Assembly: GCF_041740695.1 (NCBI RefSeq)
Contig: NZ_JBGSLK010000132.1
Span: forward strand, 30,782-94,781
Direction of reading: 5' to 3'
DNA length: 64,000 nt
Source: Haliscomenobacter sp041740695
Lineage (GTDB): Bacteria; Bacteroidota; Bacteroidia; Chitinophagales; Saprospiraceae
The position numbers were made by a program, and so were the translations under genes. The first letter of the stretch is position 1. Every line of letters starts with the position of its first letter. The notes under the pieces were generated by a model. It was not told the origin of the DNA. It saw only the letters and a list, made by a program, of their open reading frames with translations, and did not search any database. Positions 62,381-64,000 of the stretch are shown in pieces.

Positions 62381-62437
62381 TCAGCATTCAGCTATCAGCT
62401 ATCAGCAAACTTCAACTAGCTGAAAGCCGAACGCTGA
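62381..62437. repeat. inverted repeat between rplB and rpsS
   Basis: TCAGCATTCAGCTATCAGCT (62381-62400) pairs with the segment at 62418-62437 at 17 of 20 positions, with more TCAGCTA/AGCCGAAAGCT units around it. It lies inside the S10 operon. Confidence 0.75.
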
Positions 62438-62462
62438 TTGCTCATAGCCGAAAGCTAAAACA

Positions 62463-62732
62463 ATGGCAAGATCAATCAAAAAGGGACCATACGTGTTCCA
62501 TAGACTATTGGAAAAGGTTCTTGCATCTAAGGATGCAAAGAAGAAGGGTGTCATCAAAACCTGGTCTCGGGCTTCGATGATCATCCCTGATATGGTGGGT
62601 GAAACCATCGCCGTTCACAATGGCAAAACTTTCGTACCCGTTTTCGTTACTGAAAACATGGTAGGTCACAAGTTGGGTGAATTTTCCCCAACCCGGAATT
62701 ACAAAGGTCACTCTGGCAACCGTAAGAAATAA
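62463..62732 (+). CDS. rpsS: 30S ribosomal protein S19
   Basis: 89 residues. MARSIKKGPYVFHRLLEKVL, KTWSRASMIIPDMVGETIAV and HNGKTFVPVFVTENMVGHKL, GEFSPTRNYKGH are S19 signatures. It forms part of the 30S head with S13 and contacts the A-site tRNA region. rplV starts six bases later. Confidence 0.98.
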   Translation: MARSIKKGPYVFHRLLEKVLASKDAKKKGVIKTWSRASMIIPDMVGETIAVHNGKTFVPVFVTENMVGHKLGEFSPTRNYKGHSGNRKK

Positions 62733-62738
62733 AAAGAC

Positions 62739-63137
62739 ATGCAAGCTGTAGCAAAACTCAAAAATGTTACGATGTCGGCCCGCAAGATGCGTCTTGTAGT
62801 TGACAACATCCGCGGGCAGAAGGTGGAAGATGCCATCAACATCCTGCGCTTTACCAAGAAAGAAGCTGCGGTGTGGTTGGAAAAATTGGTTCGTAGTGCG
62901 GTTGCCAACTGGGAGTACAAACTGGAAGGTAACGAAAGTGCCGACGAATACAACCTCTACATCAAGACGGCTTTTGTTGATGGTGGTACCATCGTTAAGC
63001 GTTTCCGCCCAGCCCCACACGGCCGTGCGCACCGCATTCGCAAACGTACCAACCACGTAACGATCATAGTGGAAAACCGCATCGCGGTTCCTGGTGTCGA
63101 TGATCAAGCGGTGGTGGTAGAAGAAGTAATTAACTAA
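62739..63137 (+). CDS. rplV: 50S ribosomal protein L22
   Basis: 132 residues. AKLKNVTMSARKMRLVVDNI, RGQKVEDAINILRFTKKEAA and RFRPAPHGRAHRIRKRTNHV (the tunnel beta-hairpin) are L22 hallmarks. The short tail VEEVIN is unremarkable. It lines the exit tunnel and is a macrolide-resistance site. Confidence 0.98.
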   Translation: MQAVAKLKNVTMSARKMRLVVDNIRGQKVEDAINILRFTKKEAAVWLEKLVRSAVANWEYKLEGNESADEYNLYIKTAFVDGGTIVKRFRPAPHGRAHRIRKRTNHVTIIVENRIAVPGVDDQAVVVEEVIN

Positions 63138-63157
63138 AAATTCAACTACACCATCAT

Positions 63158-64000
63158 ATGGGTCAGAAGACAAATCCAATCGGCAATCGCCTGGGAATCA
63201 TCAGAGGTTGGGAATCCAACTGGTTCGGAGGCAAGGATTACGCTGCAAAAGTAGTTGAGGACGAAAAAATCCGCAATTACCTCAATGCACGGGTAAACAA
63301 AGGTGGCATCTCTCGGATCGTAATCGAGCGCACCCTCAAGCGCGTCACCGTAACCATCCACACTTCCCGCCCCGGTATCATTATCGGTAAAGGTGGCCAG
63401 GAGGTTGATCGCATCCGCGAAGAGTTGAAAAAATTGACGAGCAAAGACGTTCAGATCAACATTACGGAGATCCGTAAGCCAGAACTGGACGCCAATATCG
63501 TTGCAGAATCCATTGCCAAGCAATTGGAAGCACGCATCAACTATCGCCGTGCCATCAAAATGGCGATCCAATCTACCATCCGTGCAGGAGGAGAAGGAAT
63601 CAAAGTACGTATCTCTGGCCGTTTGAACGGTGCGGAAATGGCACGTACTGAAGAATACAAAGAAGGCCGTACGCCATTGCATACTTTCCGTGCAGATATT
63701 GACTACTCTTGGAAAGAAGCATTGACTGTATACGGTAAAATCGGCATCAAGTGCTGGATTTGTAAAGGTGAAGTATTGGGCAAGCGTGAGCTGACTCCAT
63801 CTTCTGCACCTTCTAATACCACACAAGCTGGTGGACAAGGCCAGGGCCAGAATCGTCGCGATGGCGGCGGCGGCGGACGTGGTCGTGGTGGCGAACGTGG
63901 CGAAGGCCGTGGCAACAACGATAGAAATCGTGGTGGCGGCGGTGGTGGTGGCGATCGTCGGCGCGGTGGCGGCGGCGGTGGTGGCAACACTGGCGGCGGC
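63158..64000 (+). CDS. rpsC: 30S ribosomal protein S3 (runs off window) with Gly/Arg-rich tail
   Basis: 281 codons from the ATG at 63158 with no stop before the window end. MGQKTNPIGNRLGIIRGWES, the KH motif PGIIIGKGGQEVDRI and the C-terminal domain ending ALTVYGKIGIKCWICKGEVL, GKRELTP are normal S3. From about residue 232 an unusual tail follows, built of Gly, Arg and Asn (NRRDGGGGGRGRGGERG and more). S3 ordinarily ends near 210-240 residues, so this is an extension of at least 40. It helps form the mRNA entry tunnel. Confidence 0.96.
   Translation, partial: MGQKTNPIGNRLGIIRGWESNWFGGKDYAAKVVEDEKIRNYLNARVNKGGISRIVIERTLKRVTVTIHTSRPGIIIGKGGQEVDRIREELKKLTSKDVQINITEIRKPELDANIVAESIAKQLEARINYRRAIKMAIQSTIRAGGEGIKVRISGRLNGAEMARTEEYKEGRTPLHTFRADIDYSWKEALTVYGKIGIKCWICKGEVLGKRELTPSSAPSNTTQAGGQGQGQNRRDGGGGGRGRGGERGEGRGNNDRNRGGGGGGGDRRRGGGGGGGNTGGG

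Noticed and set aside
63703..63990. Proline-rich minus-strand frame opposite rpsC
   Set aside because: It is the antisense of the Gly/Arg-rich S3 tail and has no start region or family similarity.
1..64000. tRNA, rRNA, insertion sequences with transposase, prophage
   Set aside because: I saw no cloverleaf, rRNA segment, intact transposase or phage structural gene; only remnants (Rpn-like, LuxR) and small repeats are present.

Overview
The window looks like a chromosome segment from a Bacteroidota bacterium, most likely of the Saprospiraceae / Haliscomenobacter type. The reasons are the promoter style (TTG, about 20 bases, then TAnnTTTG), the near absence of Shine-Dalgarno sequences, the LytTR/LytS and membrane AraC regulators, the DUF5723, DUF6493, DUF1080 and DUF3291 families, and the EAD, CHAT, caspase and STAND genes. 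The organism assignment is inference; no rRNA or tRNA gene was seen.

Layout. 1-4.6 kb: the start of a membrane protein, a small HTH protein, a secreted M20 amidohydrolase, a Gfo/Idh/MocA oxidoreductase and a PhoD-like phosphatase. 4.9-11.4 kb: gltB-gltD, the two subunits of glutamate synthase, behind two promoter-like elements. 11.5-17.8 kb (mostly minus strand): GH51 arabinofuranosidase, DUF3291 protein, a GMC oxidoreductase with its gluconate-2-dehydrogenase-subunit-3 partner, and a small beta-barrel protein. 18.1-25.2 kb: four overlapping genes for a CHAT protease, a double nSTAND ATPase, a winged-helix/TM/coiled-coil/WD40 protein and an outer-membrane barrel. This is the best candidate for an undescribed system, possibly a device crossing the cell envelope. 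25.4-34.1 kb: alpha-glucan phosphorylase, a helical-repeat protein, a LytTR/LytS two-component pair and an outer-membrane DUF5723 protein. 34.2-39 kb: a frameshifted LuxR fragment, an EAD11-like/CHAT protein, a DUF1080 protein, and a 7-TM AraC regulator with two carbohydrate-binding-like periplasmic modules. 39.2-44 kb: a DUF6493 plus SWIM zinc-finger pair and an RDD protein. 44-55.7 kb: M14 carboxypeptidase, SIMPL and DUF2279 proteins, secreted GH65, vanadium haloperoxidase lipoprotein, a caspase-family protease and an acyl-ACP thioesterase. 56-64 kb: the str-S10 ribosomal cluster (rpsL, rpsG, fusA, rpsJ, rplC, rplD, rplW, rplB, rpsS, rplV, rpsC), cut by the window end.

Three things stand out besides the CHAT/STAND operon. 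fusA has an in-frame TAA at codon 30. Intergenic spaces are full of palindromes: a family of covarying 8-bp hairpins in both the glt and str operons, long near-perfect inverted repeats, and palindromes whose tips supply the TAG stop codons of the flanking genes. rpsC carries a Gly/Arg-rich C-terminal tail. Three predicted death-type cysteine proteases (two CHAT, one caspase) lie within 37 kb.
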